Source: an uncultured Bacteroidota bacterium
GTDB taxonomy: Bacteria > Bacteroidota > Bacteroidia > Chitinophagales > Chitinophagaceae
Reading direction: 5' to 3'
NCBI GenBank assembly: GCA_903819975.1
Contig: CAIJFI010000002.1
Coordinates: 62,001 to 126,000, forward strand
Length of the DNA: 64,000 nucleotides
Shown here: in pieces, positions 44,697 to 54,226 of the stretch
How the letters are laid out: every line of letters starts with the position of its first letter
How positions within the stretch are numbered: position 1 is the stretch's first letter
Position numbers and translations under genes: made by a program
The notes under the pieces: model-generated
Databases searched by the model: none
The model's input: only the letters and a program-made list of their open reading frames with translations
What the model was told of the DNA's origin: nothing

Positions 44697-45956
44697 CTAC
44701 TCCTTCACATAAACAAAATAGTCCCCCGGCAATAATTCAAAAGGCACTTCCTGCTTAAAATTGAATTCAAAGCCAGAAAATACATTCTTAAACGCTCCAA
44801 CTAATTTTTCGTGGGCCAAGTGAACACGATGATGATGGGTTGACAAATTTAAAACCACTAATACCGTGGACTTTGCATCATGTCGGATATAGGCCATCAC
44901 ACCCTGCGCATCTACAGGCAAATTAAAGGTATCCCCACTTGTAATTGCAGTATGGCTTTTACGAAATGCCCCTAGGGTTTTATAAAAATCATGTAGTGCA
45001 GGACTAACGCTCCAATTAATAATATCCTTATCAAAGAATTTAAGCCTTTTATGATTGGGTAATTCTTGACCACTATAAATTAATGGAATCCCTTTCCAGG
45101 TTTGTGTAAACACAGCCCAAGGTTTTGCAGCTACTCCAAATTTTTCATACTCAGTTCCATTCCAACTATTTTCATCATGGTTGGCAGTAAACAAGAGTTT
45201 AGTGGCACCGGCTGGATATTGCGAATACCCATGCAATACATTATATACTTCATGCATACCCACTTCCTGCTTAGATAATTTTTCGGAAGCATGCATCAAT
45301 GCCCATGCATAGCTGGTGTCAAATACGCGGTGGTATTCTACTTCCTCACATTCGGCCAACCAATATAATGGCTTAATGGTTTCTACGGCTTTACGCGCTT
45401 CTACCCAAAAATCCAATGGTACTAAATGCGCCATATCGCATCTAAATCCATCTATCTTAAAATCACGCACCCAATATTGCATCGCACCTATTAAGGCATT
45501 ACGCATATCGTTGTTATAATAATTTAAATCTACTACATCGTCCCATCCATTGCGTTCTGTAAATTCGCCCATCTCGTTTCTTGAAAACCAATCAGGATGC
45601 ATCTCCATCCATTCATGTTGGCGTCCAGTATGATTCGCTACCCAATCTATTATTACTTTCATCCCAATAGCATGCGCAGCTTGTACCAAATCCATAAAGT
45701 CCAAATCGGTTCCAAATTCAGGATTGCTTTTGGTGTAACTACTACAAGCATAATAACTTCCCAGCGTTCCTTTTTTTACTTTTTGACTAATAGGTGTGAT
45801 GGGCATTAACCATAAAATATCCACGCCCATATCTTTTAACCTAGGTAAATGTTTTTGGAACGCGCTAAAAGTACCTTCGGGTGTATACTGCCTAATATTT
45901 ACTTCATATATTGTTGCATCCTTTGCCCAATTCAAAGTTGTAAAATTCGCGTCCAT
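44697..45956 (-). CDS. Cytosolic GH13 alpha-amylase family glycosidase
   Basis: A 419-residue GH13 enzyme with no signal peptide, hence cytosolic. Region I DWVANHTG, region II GFRCDMAHLVP with nucleophile Asp, region III LAECEEVEYH with general acid Glu, region IV FTANHDENSW. It is a close paralogue of the secreted enzyme at 26448, with both opening IYEVNIRQYT and sharing LGSYYA. It probably processes imported or stored alpha-glucans alongside the phosphorylase at 1893. Divergent from the permease gene with only 32 nt between starts. Confidence 0.9.
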   Translation of the reverse strand: MDANFTTLNWAKDATIYEVNIRQYTPEGTFSAFQKHLPRLKDMGVDILWLMPITPISQKVKKGTLGSYYACSSYTKSNPEFGTDLDFMDLVQAAHAIGMKVIIDWVANHTGRQHEWMEMHPDWFSRNEMGEFTERNGWDDVVDLNYYNNDMRNALIGAMQYWVRDFKIDGFRCDMAHLVPLDFWVEARKAVETIKPLYWLAECEEVEYHRVFDTSYAWALMHASEKLSKQEVGMHEVYNVLHGYSQYPAGATKLLFTANHDENSWNGTEYEKFGVAAKPWAVFTQTWKGIPLIYSGQELPNHKRLKFFDKDIINWSVSPALHDFYKTLGAFRKSHTAITSGDTFNLPVDAQGVMAYIRHDAKSTVLVVLNLSTHHHRVHLAHEKLVGAFKNVFSGFEFNFKQEVPFELLPGDYFVYVKE

Positions 45957-45988
45957 TTTATCCTATTTTTATTATCTTGTCCTATACT

Positions 45989-47341
45989 ATGAGTTCAACA
46001 CAACCCAATTTAGACCGCAAATTAAGCCTTTTGCACGCAACTGCCATCAACATGATTGACATGGTTGGTATTGGCCCTTTTGTTGTGTTAAGTGTGGTTG
46101 CTCAAATTATGGCAGGTCCCTACTTTTTATATGCTTGGATTGCAGGAGCAGTTTTATCCTATGTAGATGCTATGGTGTGGAGTCAATTAGGCGCTGCACT
46201 TCCAAGAGCAGGTGGAAGTTTTCACTTTTTAAAAGAAGGTTATGGCAAAAAATGGGGTTCTTTAATGAGCTTTTTATTTGTATGGCAAACCATGATTCAA
46301 GCACCCTTGGTTATTGCATCTGCAGCAATCGGATTTTCACAATATGCGAATTACTTTTTTCATTTAAATTTTTGGCAAGAAAAAGCAGTGAGCGGATTAG
46401 TAGTTATTTTAGTCGTAGCATTATTATATCGTAAAATTGAATCGATAGGAAAAATATCTGTGTTTTTATGGGTAGGTGTTTTAGGTACCATGCTTTGGAT
46501 TATTGGAGGCGGTATTTTTCATGGAAATTTTTTAGATCCTATAAGACATATTAATGATGGTCTTTTTGTTAAAGGCAATGATGGCTTTACATTGCAACAT
46601 GGATTTGTGGCTGCACTTGGATTTGCTAGCGTTAAAACAGTATATAGTTATTTAGGCTATTATAATGTTTGCCATTTAGGTGGAGAGATTAAAAATCCTA
46701 GTAAGAATATTCCGCGCAGTATGTTTATATCTATTACAGGAATTGCTATTTTATACCTTGCTATGAATATTAGCGTAGCAAGCGTACTCCCATTTCAAAC
46801 AATAATCACAAGCAAATTTGTGGTAAGCGATTATATTAAGGCTTTGTTTGGCCCAACGGCTGGAGGTATTGTAACAATACTTATATTATTAGTTGCGTTT
46901 GCTTCCTTATTCGCAGCTACATTGGGTTATAGCCGTATCCCATTTGCGGCTGCTCAAAACAAATCTTTCTTCCCGTTTTTTGCCAAAGTACATCCTACCT
47001 TAAAATTCCCGCATCGTTCTTTATTAGTGCTAGGTGCAATTGCTTTTGTATTTAGTTTATTGTTTCGATTAAAAGAAGTGATAGATGGCATTTTAGCCAT
47101 GCGTATTTTGATTCAGTTTATTGGTCAAGCAATAGGACTGTTATTATTGTTTAAAAGAAAAGGCAAGGACTTTTTTCCTTGGAAGATGCCTTTATACCCT
47201 ATTCCATTATTTGTAGCAATTATAATTTGGGGCGCTATCTTTTTCTCAACAGGTATTAAAATGATGTTGAGCGGATTGATTGTAATTACCCTTGGATTGA
47301 TTGCTTATTTTGTTTCTCGCAAAATGAAGTGGATAGAATAA
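45989..47341 (+). CDS. Amino acid permease (APC superfamily)
   Basis: A 450-residue membrane transporter with about 12 hydrophobic helices. The first helix carries the APC signature MVGIGPFVVLS after a short cytosolic start (LDRKLSLLHATAINM). GAALPRAGGSFHFLKEGYG is the loop after TM2, and GGEIKNPSKNIPRSMF is the strongly conserved EIxxPxxxIPR segment. Substrate unknown. I use ATG 45989; an in-frame TTG lies 12 nt upstream. The stop codon abuts the convergent PIG-L gene with no gap. Confidence 0.9.
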   Translation: MSSTQPNLDRKLSLLHATAINMIDMVGIGPFVVLSVVAQIMAGPYFLYAWIAGAVLSYVDAMVWSQLGAALPRAGGSFHFLKEGYGKKWGSLMSFLFVWQTMIQAPLVIASAAIGFSQYANYFFHLNFWQEKAVSGLVVILVVALLYRKIESIGKISVFLWVGVLGTMLWIIGGGIFHGNFLDPIRHINDGLFVKGNDGFTLQHGFVAALGFASVKTVYSYLGYYNVCHLGGEIKNPSKNIPRSMFISITGIAILYLAMNISVASVLPFQTIITSKFVVSDYIKALFGPTAGGIVTILILLVAFASLFAATLGYSRIPFAAAQNKSFFPFFAKVHPTLKFPHRSLLVLGAIAFVFSLLFRLKEVIDGILAMRILIQFIGQAIGLLLLFKRKGKDFFPWKMPLYPIPLFVAIIIWGAIFFSTGIKMMLSGLIVITLGLIAYFVSRKMKWIE

Positions 47342-49681
47342 CTAGTGCTTAGGCAATGAAATAATATTTGCTAATAATTTATAGGCGCCCGGATTGCCAG
47401 CAGGTAATTGTCTAAATAATACCAAACTAACATAAACCATATTGCCCTTGCCATAAGGCGCAATTAATAAGCTTCCATTGCTTGGCGCTTCCCCTTTATC
47501 GTTCATAGTTAAAGGTGCTTCAAAATGGCTATCAAAATTATCGGATTGGTAAGTGCTACGCTCCTGTGTCCAGTTTTCAAAATCTTTTGGAGTGATTACA
47601 TTGGGTGTATTGAGTACTACATGCTTAGGCAAACTAAAAGTAACCGGCACATCCTCCTGTGTAACACGTTTACCGGAATTCACAGAAAACTTATAGGGCC
47701 CAACCTTTACAGGCTTAATACCCACATTATTGCTCTTTAGATATTGAACAACCAAGTTGCCTCCTGCCGCAACATAGGCATTTAAAATATCGTTTTTCTC
47801 TGTTAAATAGGCATACATATTATATGAACGAATACCCACTACAATAGCGTCAAATTGTTTTAAATTTTCCGCAGTGATATCTGACTCTGTTATATGAGTT
47901 ACGTTAGCACCTAGTTCAACTAAGGCTTCGGGCAATTTATCCCCTGCGCCGTCGATATAACCAATGTGTTTAGATGTATTTTTTACATTTACAGGTACAA
48001 TTTTAACGGATGCGTCAGGGATATAAGTAATGGTAGGGATATGATCGTATGCAATGGATTTTGCATAAATAGAAAAGATTGCTTCTGGGAAATGATCTGA
48101 ACTATACTTTACATTGGTATACTCATTTTCCCCTTTGTGATCCTTAGTTTGATAAGTTAAGGTTACAGAATCTCCTGGTGCAACTAAATAAACTTCCTTA
48201 TTATATTTCCTTTCAATATCTGGAACAACTGCAATGGGTTGGTACACATCTCCTTTTGTTGGATCGGTGTATTTATATTGTACCGGAATTTTAAAATTAA
48301 ATAACTGCTTTTCAATTTCAACTGTTACTGTTCCTTCAAATGCTGGATCGTTTTCGGACTTGCCAATAAGCATTTGATCCTTTACTACAAACATGCCTTC
48401 TTTTTTTGGATTGGCTAACCAATAAGGTTGTGACAAATCTTTATCCTCAGGCACTTTAAGGCTGTAAGTAAATTCAATATTTTGATTGTTCACTATTGGC
48501 TTATTCAATACCGAATCCTTAGAAGGTAATTGAACCGATTGTAATAACCCATTGGAATTACTTCTTTGATTAAATAAGAATAGAACAGGGATGGCTTCGC
48601 CAGGTATCACTTGCTGTTGCTGACTGGTCGCTTCTATAAAAATACCCGCACAATCTTTAATAATATCCTGCACCTGATCCAATTTGTAATTTCTCCAATT
48701 TGAAGTGGGTAAAGCATTTATTTGTTGGTATAATTTAACCAGACCAGGTACAGCACCTGCCGGATTATTTATATTAAATGTACTTACAATTTTATCTATG
48801 TTCGTTTCAACCGAAGCGGCTTGTAAACGTGACCAACTGGTGTTTACACCTTCCATAATATCGGTCTTTGCAGCATCACCGCCTGTTAATTCAAAGTATT
48901 CATAGCTTGCTCCTCTTCGTCTTGGTCTACCCTCGCCTTGGCTTTTATGCATGGTACGAGCTTCGGCTCCAATTTCTCCGTAACTTTTTCCAATAATTGG
49001 ATTGTATGCCCCTACTTCTAATTTTAATTGATTATCATTTGTAGTATTTACAGTGCCAAAATTAAAAGTATTCCATAAAATTCTTTTCGCCTGCCAAGTG
49101 CTTACGCCATATTTAAATTGCTCTGGAAATTTAGTAGGATCCGCAGCCGCAACAAATGCTTCATTGGCAATAATAGCAGAAGCTGAATGATGACCATGTC
49201 CTGCACGCGCGTCACGCGGGAAACGCGTAATAATAATGTCTGGTTGAAATTTTCTTATCACCCATACTGCATCACTTAACACTTTTTCATGATCCCATAT
49301 TTGCAAAGCTTCGTCCGAAGATTTACTAAAACCAAATTCATATGCAGTAGAAAAATATTGTTCTGCTCCGTCAATTCTGCGAGCTGCTAATAATTCCTGT
49401 GAACGTATCATGCCTAGCTCAACGCCCTGTTCTTTTCCAATTAAATTTTGTCCCCCATCACCACGTGTTAAACTTAAGTAGGCCGTGCGTAAATTTCTTT
49501 CTTTGGTTAAGTAAGGTAAAAATGAATTGTTTTCATCGTCCGGATGAGCAGCAAAATACAACACACTTCCAACCGTTTTTAAACGTTTTATTTGCGCGGC
49601 AATTTCAGCACTTGTTTTTTGCGCTATCACTCCAGTTGCAAAAAATAAACTCCCAAAAACAATACCAATAATTTTTCTCAT
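47342..49681 (-). CDS. PIG-L family deacetylase with large C-terminal extension
   Basis: A 779-residue secreted protein (signal MRKIIGIVFGSLFFATGVIAQ). The N-terminal 300 residues are a PIG-L/LmbE zinc deacetylase: AAHPDDENNSFLP, TRGDGGQNLIG, ITRFPRDARAGHGHHSASA. Beta-sandwich-like segments follow. The last 200 residues resemble a class I amidotransferase-like (ThuA/DUF4350-type) Rossmann domain (FDAIVVGIRSYN, AYVAAGGNLVVQYL). Likely removes acetyl groups from amino sugars or a glycolipid. ATG 49681 is used; the frame is open 30 nt further. It lies 58 nt after the M14 gene on the same strand. Confidence 0.85.
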   Translation of the reverse strand: MRKIIGIVFGSLFFATGVIAQKTSAEIAAQIKRLKTVGSVLYFAAHPDDENNSFLPYLTKERNLRTAYLSLTRGDGGQNLIGKEQGVELGMIRSQELLAARRIDGAEQYFSTAYEFGFSKSSDEALQIWDHEKVLSDAVWVIRKFQPDIIITRFPRDARAGHGHHSASAIIANEAFVAAADPTKFPEQFKYGVSTWQAKRILWNTFNFGTVNTTNDNQLKLEVGAYNPIIGKSYGEIGAEARTMHKSQGEGRPRRRGASYEYFELTGGDAAKTDIMEGVNTSWSRLQAASVETNIDKIVSTFNINNPAGAVPGLVKLYQQINALPTSNWRNYKLDQVQDIIKDCAGIFIEATSQQQQVIPGEAIPVLFLFNQRSNSNGLLQSVQLPSKDSVLNKPIVNNQNIEFTYSLKVPEDKDLSQPYWLANPKKEGMFVVKDQMLIGKSENDPAFEGTVTVEIEKQLFNFKIPVQYKYTDPTKGDVYQPIAVVPDIERKYNKEVYLVAPGDSVTLTYQTKDHKGENEYTNVKYSSDHFPEAIFSIYAKSIAYDHIPTITYIPDASVKIVPVNVKNTSKHIGYIDGAGDKLPEALVELGANVTHITESDITAENLKQFDAIVVGIRSYNMYAYLTEKNDILNAYVAAGGNLVVQYLKSNNVGIKPVKVGPYKFSVNSGKRVTQEDVPVTFSLPKHVVLNTPNVITPKDFENWTQERSTYQSDNFDSHFEAPLTMNDKGEAPSNGSLLIAPYGKGNMVYVSLVLFRQLPAGNPGAYKLLANIISLPKH

Positions 49682-49739
49682 AGCTTCCAATTCAAAATTT
49701 ATAAAGCCCAATTACAACATCTATCTAACTAGGTGTCAA

Positions 49740-52235
49740 TTATTTCCCGTTAAAGAAAATAGCATTCGATAAAACCAGTTTTCCTCCCTCCCAGAAGTTT
49801 CTGAAAATAGGATCATCAGCCATAAATACAAATTTACCTGCACCCATATCTTTAACACCTATCACCACGCCTTCTTGTAATGCAGCTTTTGCTTTAACAC
49901 CTGCAAAACCTGCAACATGACTGTCTTTTTTAATGATACCTGCATTCCAATAATCATTTGAAGCTTCGTAGGTTACGATATCTTGTTTTAAATCATAATA
50001 AATACCGCTCGTTCCAAATCCTATTGGGTGTGTCTCATCCATGTATACTTTATAAATAGCACCTGGAATTGAACTTTGTAAAAAATCAGTAACTGCATCG
50101 CCATATTTAGCGACTTTATTAATATCAACCTTATCCGCTTTAGGCAATTCTTTTATTTTAAAACCCCAATCGGCAATGGTTGACAATTGCTGAGCAGCAG
50201 TTTCAAATGCAATTAAGACACCCCCTTTTTTTACAAATGCTTGTAACTTATCGGTTACAGATTTACTTACTAAATCCTTATATCCACCTTCTGGAGCAAT
50301 AATTACATCATATTTAGCAATATCTATTCTATTGAAATTTGAATAGTTTAGTTGCGTAATTGGATAGTTTAATTGCTGATCAAAAAAGTTCCAAACCTCT
50401 CCTGCTGCCAATGCCGAAACATTGTCTCCAGTTAATAAGGCCACTTTTGGTGCATGACTTATTGTTTTAATATCAGGTGATCCAAAGTCTGCTCCTTTTT
50501 CTGCCCAACCAGATGCAACTGGAATGGCTTCAATATTTGCAGCATCACAAATTGCTTTAGTATCTGTAGCCCAATTATCACCATTACTTGTTTTTAAAAC
50601 AATTAAAGTGCCAGCCTCAAATTGTTTTCCAGCTGCTGAAAATACTTTCTCAGCATATCGTACTTTAATATTCTTATTTAAAATAGCAGCTAATACTTTT
50701 GAAGATGCAAAAGAGTTGTAAGGAATTAAATAGCCGTATTGTGCTGGTGCCGAAGCAGCTGCTTTAATATCAAATCCTGCTTGAATGTTTAATTGTTCCT
50801 TTGAAGCATACCCATGCACACCATAAACATAAGGAAGTGACCATGCTGTAATATCATAAGTATTAGAATCGTTCACTTGAGTAATTGGCTCTAACAATAC
50901 ACGCGCTAAAACACCATGCGCTTGCGCTACATTTACTGCCAAAGTAAAGCCTTCATTTACAAATGAAGTTTCTTTCTTTGTCACATAATCATACCCTTTA
51001 AATGCAGTATTAATAGTCCCAACTTGAATATTATTCTTCTTTAATAAAGTAGCCAAAGCATTTAAAGTATTTGGATTTTTAGCAGTCATTACAAATGTCT
51101 TGTAACTAGAAGCATTGCCTAGTCGGCTATTATCGTAATATTTTTTAAATTCTTTTAATAAGTTTTCTCTGTTGGCTGCGCTAATTTCAATTGTAGATAG
51201 ACCTGTTGTATAATGATGTTTCGCTCTTGCAACCAAGGTAAGTGTATCCTCGTCTTTATTTTGAACTCCTAATCCAGCACTGATTCCGCCTTGCTCATAA
51301 GTCATCCCAATTGCACCATTATACATTGGATAACTGTCTCCATAAGAAGGATACAACATATCAAATCGCTCTTTAGTAAAGAATAACCAATTGTTTTGAT
51401 CAAAATATTTTGCATGATTCTTTCCTAATTGAACTTGAAAATCCTTTTGCCAAGTTGTTATAGCATCATGGATTGGCTCAGATGTTGGAGTAAAGAAATA
51501 TGGCTGATTATACCCTTGCTCATGAAAATCCACATGCACTTGAGGATACCATTGTTGGTACAATGCAACTCTTTGCTTTGATTCCACTTGCGTTTGCCAA
51601 GCCCAATCTCTGTTTAAATCAAAATTATAGTGGTTACTACGACCTGCTGGCCAAGGTTCCATATGCTCTCTTGCATAAGGATCGGCATTATAATTAGTGC
51701 CCACTGCATTGTTATACCAATTCACATATCTATCGCGACCATCAGGATTGATACAAGGATCAATTATTACAATCGTATTTTTTAACCATTCTTTTGTTTT
51801 TGTATTTGCTGGATCTACTAACGCAAATAAAGTTAACATAGCAGCTTCCGAAGATGCAGGCTCATTACCATGCACATTATAACTTAACCAAACAATACCT
51901 GGTTGATTTAAATCTGTAATTGAACCATCTACCAAACCATTATTGTGTTTTCTGATATCTTCCAATTTTGCAATATTCTCTGGCAATCCAATGACCGCAA
52001 CTAACAAATCACGACCCTCATTTGTTTTACCATAAGGCATTATTTTAACCATATCAGGTTTTGCCTGTGCAACTGTGTTAAAATAAGATACTATTTGATG
52101 ATGTCTTGTAAACTTAGTTCCAACAGTATAGCCTAAAAAACTAGCTGGACTTGGAACTGACTGTGCCATAGACACAACCGAGATTAATATAAACAAAAAT
52201 GCAACACTCAACTGCTTCATTACGCGATTCAACAT
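49740..52235 (-). CDS. M14 family zinc carboxypeptidase with C-terminal Rossmann-like domain
   Basis: An 831-residue exported metallopeptidase. The signal peptide is near MKQLSVAFLFILISVVSMAQ; ATG at 52235 or the in-frame ATG at 52220 are equally plausible starts. Zinc motif YNVHGNEPASSEAAM (HxxE), then CINPDGRDRYVNW, NFDLNRDWAW and HVDFHEQGYNQPYFFTP fit the M14 fold. The C-terminal part has an amidotransferase-like domain (YDVIIAPEGGYKDLV, FVKKGGVLIAFETAA). It probably trims exported peptides. Upstream of the PIG-L gene and divergent from ggt. Confidence 0.88.
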   Translation of the reverse strand: MLNRVMKQLSVAFLFILISVVSMAQSVPSPASFLGYTVGTKFTRHHQIVSYFNTVAQAKPDMVKIMPYGKTNEGRDLLVAVIGLPENIAKLEDIRKHNNGLVDGSITDLNQPGIVWLSYNVHGNEPASSEAAMLTLFALVDPANTKTKEWLKNTIVIIDPCINPDGRDRYVNWYNNAVGTNYNADPYAREHMEPWPAGRSNHYNFDLNRDWAWQTQVESKQRVALYQQWYPQVHVDFHEQGYNQPYFFTPTSEPIHDAITTWQKDFQVQLGKNHAKYFDQNNWLFFTKERFDMLYPSYGDSYPMYNGAIGMTYEQGGISAGLGVQNKDEDTLTLVARAKHHYTTGLSTIEISAANRENLLKEFKKYYDNSRLGNASSYKTFVMTAKNPNTLNALATLLKKNNIQVGTINTAFKGYDYVTKKETSFVNEGFTLAVNVAQAHGVLARVLLEPITQVNDSNTYDITAWSLPYVYGVHGYASKEQLNIQAGFDIKAAASAPAQYGYLIPYNSFASSKVLAAILNKNIKVRYAEKVFSAAGKQFEAGTLIVLKTSNGDNWATDTKAICDAANIEAIPVASGWAEKGADFGSPDIKTISHAPKVALLTGDNVSALAAGEVWNFFDQQLNYPITQLNYSNFNRIDIAKYDVIIAPEGGYKDLVSKSVTDKLQAFVKKGGVLIAFETAAQQLSTIADWGFKIKELPKADKVDINKVAKYGDAVTDFLQSSIPGAIYKVYMDETHPIGFGTSGIYYDLKQDIVTYEASNDYWNAGIIKKDSHVAGFAGVKAKAALQEGVVIGVKDMGAGKFVFMADDPIFRNFWEGGKLVLSNAIFFNGK

Positions 52236-52345
52236 AAGGATAAATTTTGGGTACTATATAACAATAAATTGACCTTAAAAATAAGCATATTTGGCCTTAA
52301 ATAAGCCATAGATTCCGATAGTTTTACACAAACGGCACACCCTAT

Positions 52346-52377
52346 TTTGTTGAATACTAAATAATTAACTAATTTAC
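52346..52377 (+). promoter_or_regulatory. Weak candidate promoter of ggt
   Basis: TTTG at 52346-52349, 20-nt spacer, TAATTTAC at 52370-52377, which matches six of eight consensus positions. The rest of the 159-nt gap 52236-52394 shows no clear feature. Confidence 0.3.
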
Positions 52378-52394
52378 TCATTCAATTAAAAGCT

Positions 52395-54131
52395 ATGAAA
52401 TTGAAGATGCAGAAATCTCAAGTCCTATTGGTTGCCATTACGTTGGCTAACCTATCTATTAGTAATATAAGTAGTGCACAAACTTTTTTAAAAAAGCATA
52501 CCAATATTAACCCATATCACTATGAAGTGGTTAAGGAAAAATCCTTTGATCATGCCGCTGTAACTTCGGCTCACCCATTGGCTAGTATGGTAGGTGCTGC
52601 TATTATGCAAGATGGTGGTAATGCATTTGATGGTGCCATAGCAACTCAATTTTGTTTAGCCGTTGTGTTTCCTGGCGCGGGTAATATTGGAGGTGGTGGT
52701 TTTATGTTGGCACGCAAAGCCAACGGAGAATTAATTGGAATTGATTATCGTGAAGCGGCTCCTAAAACTGCTAGTCGTGACATGTATTTAGATGAAAAAG
52801 GAAATGCAATTGCAAGCAAATCTCGTGACGGCGCATTGGCTTCGGGTATTCCAGGAAGTGTTGCTGGTATGATTAGTACGCATGCTTATGCAAAATTACC
52901 ATTAGCACAATTAATAGAACCAGCAATTGAATTTGCTGAATTTGGATACGTGATTACAGAAAGAGAAGCAAAAGGATTGAACGCTGAAAAAGCTAATTTT
53001 TTAAAGAATAGTTCCGCGCCAAGTGCGTTTACGCAAAAAGAATGGAAAGCTGGCGACACCCTTTATCAACCTGATTTAGCTGCAACATTAAAACGTATCC
53101 AAAAAAGCGGTCTTGCAGGTTTTTATGAAGGCCCTACAGCCGATATGATTGTGAAAGAAATGGAACACACTTCGGGTATTATCTCAAAAGAAGATTTAAA
53201 AAACTATCATCCAAAATTTAGAAAGCCAATAGAATTCGATTATAGAGGCCACCATATAATCAGCTTTGCTCCTCCTTCAAGTGGAGGTATTATCATTGCA
53301 CAGATGATGAAAATGATTGAGCCATTTAACGTCGAAAAAATGGGCGTGAATACCGAAGCTTCGGTTAGTTTAATGGTAGAAGCACAAAGACGTGCTTATG
53401 CTGATCGTGCAGAACATATGGGCGATCCAGATTTTTGGAAAGTGCCAACTAAAACATTAATTAGCGACCAATATGCTAAAGATAGAATGAAAGATTATCA
53501 ACCAGGCGTTGCAGGTAGCAGTAAAGTTACACTAGCAGGTCAAGTGCATGAAAGTGAACAAACAACACACTTTAGCGTAATTGACAAGGATGGTAATATG
53601 GTTGCAATCACAACTACCCTAAATGATACTTACGGCAACAAAACTATTGTTGCAGGTGCTGGCTTTTTATTAAATAACGAAATGGATGACTTTAGTGTAA
53701 AACCAGGTGTACCTAATATGTATGGAGCTATTGGTGGAGAAGCAAACAGCATTGTTCCAGGTAAGAGAATGTTAAGTTCTATGACGCCAACCTTAGTTAC
53801 TATTAACAATAAACCATATATCAGTATTGGAACCCCAGGTGGCACTACGATCCCTAACCAAGTTTATGAGGGTTTGGTAAATATTATTGACCACAAAATG
53901 TCATTAAAAGCAGCAATCGATAATCCAAGATTCCATCATCAGTGGATTCCAGATGTAATTGGCTTTGAATCAGACTTCCCAGAGGAAACAGTGAATGCCT
54001 TAAAAGCTAAGGGATACACTATTACTAAAAGAGGCAGATTTGGGAGAATGGATGGTGTCCAAATTTTACAAGATGGCAAGCGCAATGCCGCTGGCGATAA
54101 ACGCGGAGACGATAGCGTTGCAGGCTTTTAA
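52395..54131 (+). CDS. ggt: Gamma-glutamyltranspeptidase
   Basis: A 578-residue exported enzyme that cleaves gamma-glutamyl bonds (glutathione and related) and self-processes into two subunits. Signal peptide MKLKMQKSQVLLVAITLANLS... to SSAQ. Seen: HPLASMVGAAIMQDGGNAFDGAIA, GNIGGGGFMLAR, DYREAAPKTASRDMY, and the autoprocessing site EQTTHFSV with T390 as the expected nucleophile; later SSMTPTLV and the oxyanion loop GTPGGTTIPNQVYEGLVNI. Monocistronic with a strong terminator at 54156. Confidence 0.95.
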   Translation: MKLKMQKSQVLLVAITLANLSISNISSAQTFLKKHTNINPYHYEVVKEKSFDHAAVTSAHPLASMVGAAIMQDGGNAFDGAIATQFCLAVVFPGAGNIGGGGFMLARKANGELIGIDYREAAPKTASRDMYLDEKGNAIASKSRDGALASGIPGSVAGMISTHAYAKLPLAQLIEPAIEFAEFGYVITEREAKGLNAEKANFLKNSSAPSAFTQKEWKAGDTLYQPDLAATLKRIQKSGLAGFYEGPTADMIVKEMEHTSGIISKEDLKNYHPKFRKPIEFDYRGHHIISFAPPSSGGIIIAQMMKMIEPFNVEKMGVNTEASVSLMVEAQRRAYADRAEHMGDPDFWKVPTKTLISDQYAKDRMKDYQPGVAGSSKVTLAGQVHESEQTTHFSVIDKDGNMVAITTTLNDTYGNKTIVAGAGFLLNNEMDDFSVKPGVPNMYGAIGGEANSIVPGKRMLSSMTPTLVTINNKPYISIGTPGGTTIPNQVYEGLVNIIDHKMSLKAAIDNPRFHHQWIPDVIGFESDFPEETVNALKAKGYTITKRGRFGRMDGVQILQDGKRNAAGDKRGDDSVAGF

Positions 54132-54155
54132 TAGCGCTTCAATTTTATAATCTTT

Positions 54156-54203
54156 GAAAGGGAGAATTCAGCTAATAAAAGCAGAATTCTCCCTTTCCTT
54201 TTT
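54156..54203 (+). terminator. Strong terminator of ggt
   Basis: GAAAGGGAGAATTC (54156-54169) pairs perfectly over 14 bp with 54184-54197, 14-nt loop, followed by CTTTTTG. The TamB-like gene starts 24 nt later. Confidence 0.92.
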
Positions 54204-54226
54204 GTATTTTTACAAAAACCATTTTC

